From assembly GCA_017646545.1 (NCBI GenBank), contig JAGCMI010000086.1:1-5265 (forward strand): a stretch of 5,265 nt of DNA, given 5' to 3'. Both the position numbers and the translations under genes were made by a program. A model generated the notes under the pieces. That model was given only the letters and a program-made list of their open reading frames with translations. It was not told the origin of the DNA and did no database searches. The DNA is from Oscillospiraceae bacterium. Lineage in GTDB: Bacteria; Bacillota; Clostridia; Oscillospirales; Oscillospiraceae. Shown here in pieces: positions 4,792-5,265 of the stretch (its first letter is position 1; each line of letters opens with the position of its first letter).

Positions 4792-5265
4792 ATGGCAAAG
4801 TTTGTACCGCAGGCTGAACTGCCTGTATCCGAGCAGGCCCAGATCCGCCGCGATAAGCTGGCAGCTCTGCAGGCCGAAGGCCGTGATCCCTTTGTGATCA
4901 CCAAGTTTGATTTCACCGCTGACTCTGCCGCCATCAAGGCTGATTACGAAGCTTATGAGGAAAAGACCGTCCGTGTGGCCGGCCGTCTCATGAGCAAGCG
5001 TGGCCAGGGCAAGGTGATGTTCTGCGACCTGCAGGACTCCGCCGGCCGTATCCAGCTGTTTGTGAAGATCGATGAGATGGGCGAAGAGGAATATAACCGC
5101 TTCAAGAAGAACGATATCGGTGATATTCTGGGTGTCGAGGGTGCTGTGTTCAAGACCAAGACCGGTGAGATCTCCATCCGCACTACCTCTATTCAGCTGT
5201 TGAGCAAGTCCCTGCTGCCCCTGCCCGAAAAGTACCACGGCCTGACCGATAAGGAGATCCGCTTC
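4792..5265 (+). CDS. lysS: Lysyl-tRNA synthetase, class II, N-terminal part (runs off the window)
   Basis: From the ATG at 4792 the frame stays open for 158 codons to the window edge, so the gene is partial and has no stop here. The N-terminal helix region (about 10-35, with SEQAQIRRDKLAALQAEGRD and PF) is followed by an OB-fold anticodon-binding domain (about 55-140: VRVAGRLMSKRGQGKVMFCD, then LQDSAGRIQLFVK and GDILGVEGAVFKTKTGEISI). The visible part ends with LLPLPEKYHGLTDKEIRF, the conserved linker before the catalytic domain of bacterial LysRS. The enzyme joins lysine to tRNA-Lys in the cytoplasm; the class II motifs 1-3 lie beyond the edge. The ribosome binding site GAGGG lies in the last codons of greA (4780-4784). 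No separate promoter or T-box leader is present, so expression depends on the greA promoter. Confidence 0.96.
   Translation, partial: MAKFVPQAELPVSEQAQIRRDKLAALQAEGRDPFVITKFDFTADSAAIKADYEAYEEKTVRVAGRLMSKRGQGKVMFCDLQDSAGRIQLFVKIDEMGEEEYNRFKKNDIGDILGVEGAVFKTKTGEISIRTTSIQLLSKSLLPLPEKYHGLTDKEIRF

Noticed and set aside
4279..5238. Long open frame antisense to greA and lysS
   Set aside because: It crosses two well-identified genes and their junction, with no motif or start signal of its own.

Overview
The window looks like chromosomal core sequence from a low- to mid-GC Firmicute, most likely a gut-type Clostridia / Oscillospiraceae relative. This is inferred from strong AGGAGG-type ribosome binding sites, SigA-type promoters with 17-bp spacers, an FMN riboswitch with an intrinsic terminator, a DUF4830-type protein, a PucR/CdaR-like regulator and a greA-lysS pair. 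The species cannot be fixed from the sequence alone. No mobile element, CRISPR array, tRNA or rRNA gene is visible.

Left part, minus strand (1-723). A well-formed FMN riboswitch (52-161) with its own promoter (181-209) and a terminator (10-29 plus U tract) reads leftwards out of the window, so the riboflavin-related gene it controls is not seen. Upstream of it, also on the minus strand, is a short membrane-anchored protein of the DUF4830 type (265-723). Its gene is divergent from the next one.

Centre, plus strand (797-2832). An RsuA-family 16S rRNA pseudouridine synthase (797-1498) is followed by an AT-rich intergenic region with a clear promoter (1612-1640). That promoter drives a monocistronic PucR/CdaR-like regulator (1698-2786), which ends in a strong intrinsic terminator (2801-2832).

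Right part, plus strand (2842-5265). An extended -10 promoter (2842-2870) starts a transcript with a 32-residue single-pass membrane peptide gene (2903-3001), an intercistronic hairpin (3032-3057) and an S41 carboxyl-terminal processing protease with an N-terminal anchor, PDZ domain and intact Ser-Lys-Gln catalytic set (3082-4245). A near-consensus promoter whose -35 box overlaps the protease stop codon (4242-4270) drives greA (4312-4788) and, three bases after it, lysS (4792 to the window edge, partial).

Most of the window is housekeeping or conserved-accessory content. The less described points are the unannotated micro-protein in front of the protease, the hairpin between them, an alternative long-range pairing in the FMN riboswitch leader, and the orphan DUF4830 and PucR-like genes.
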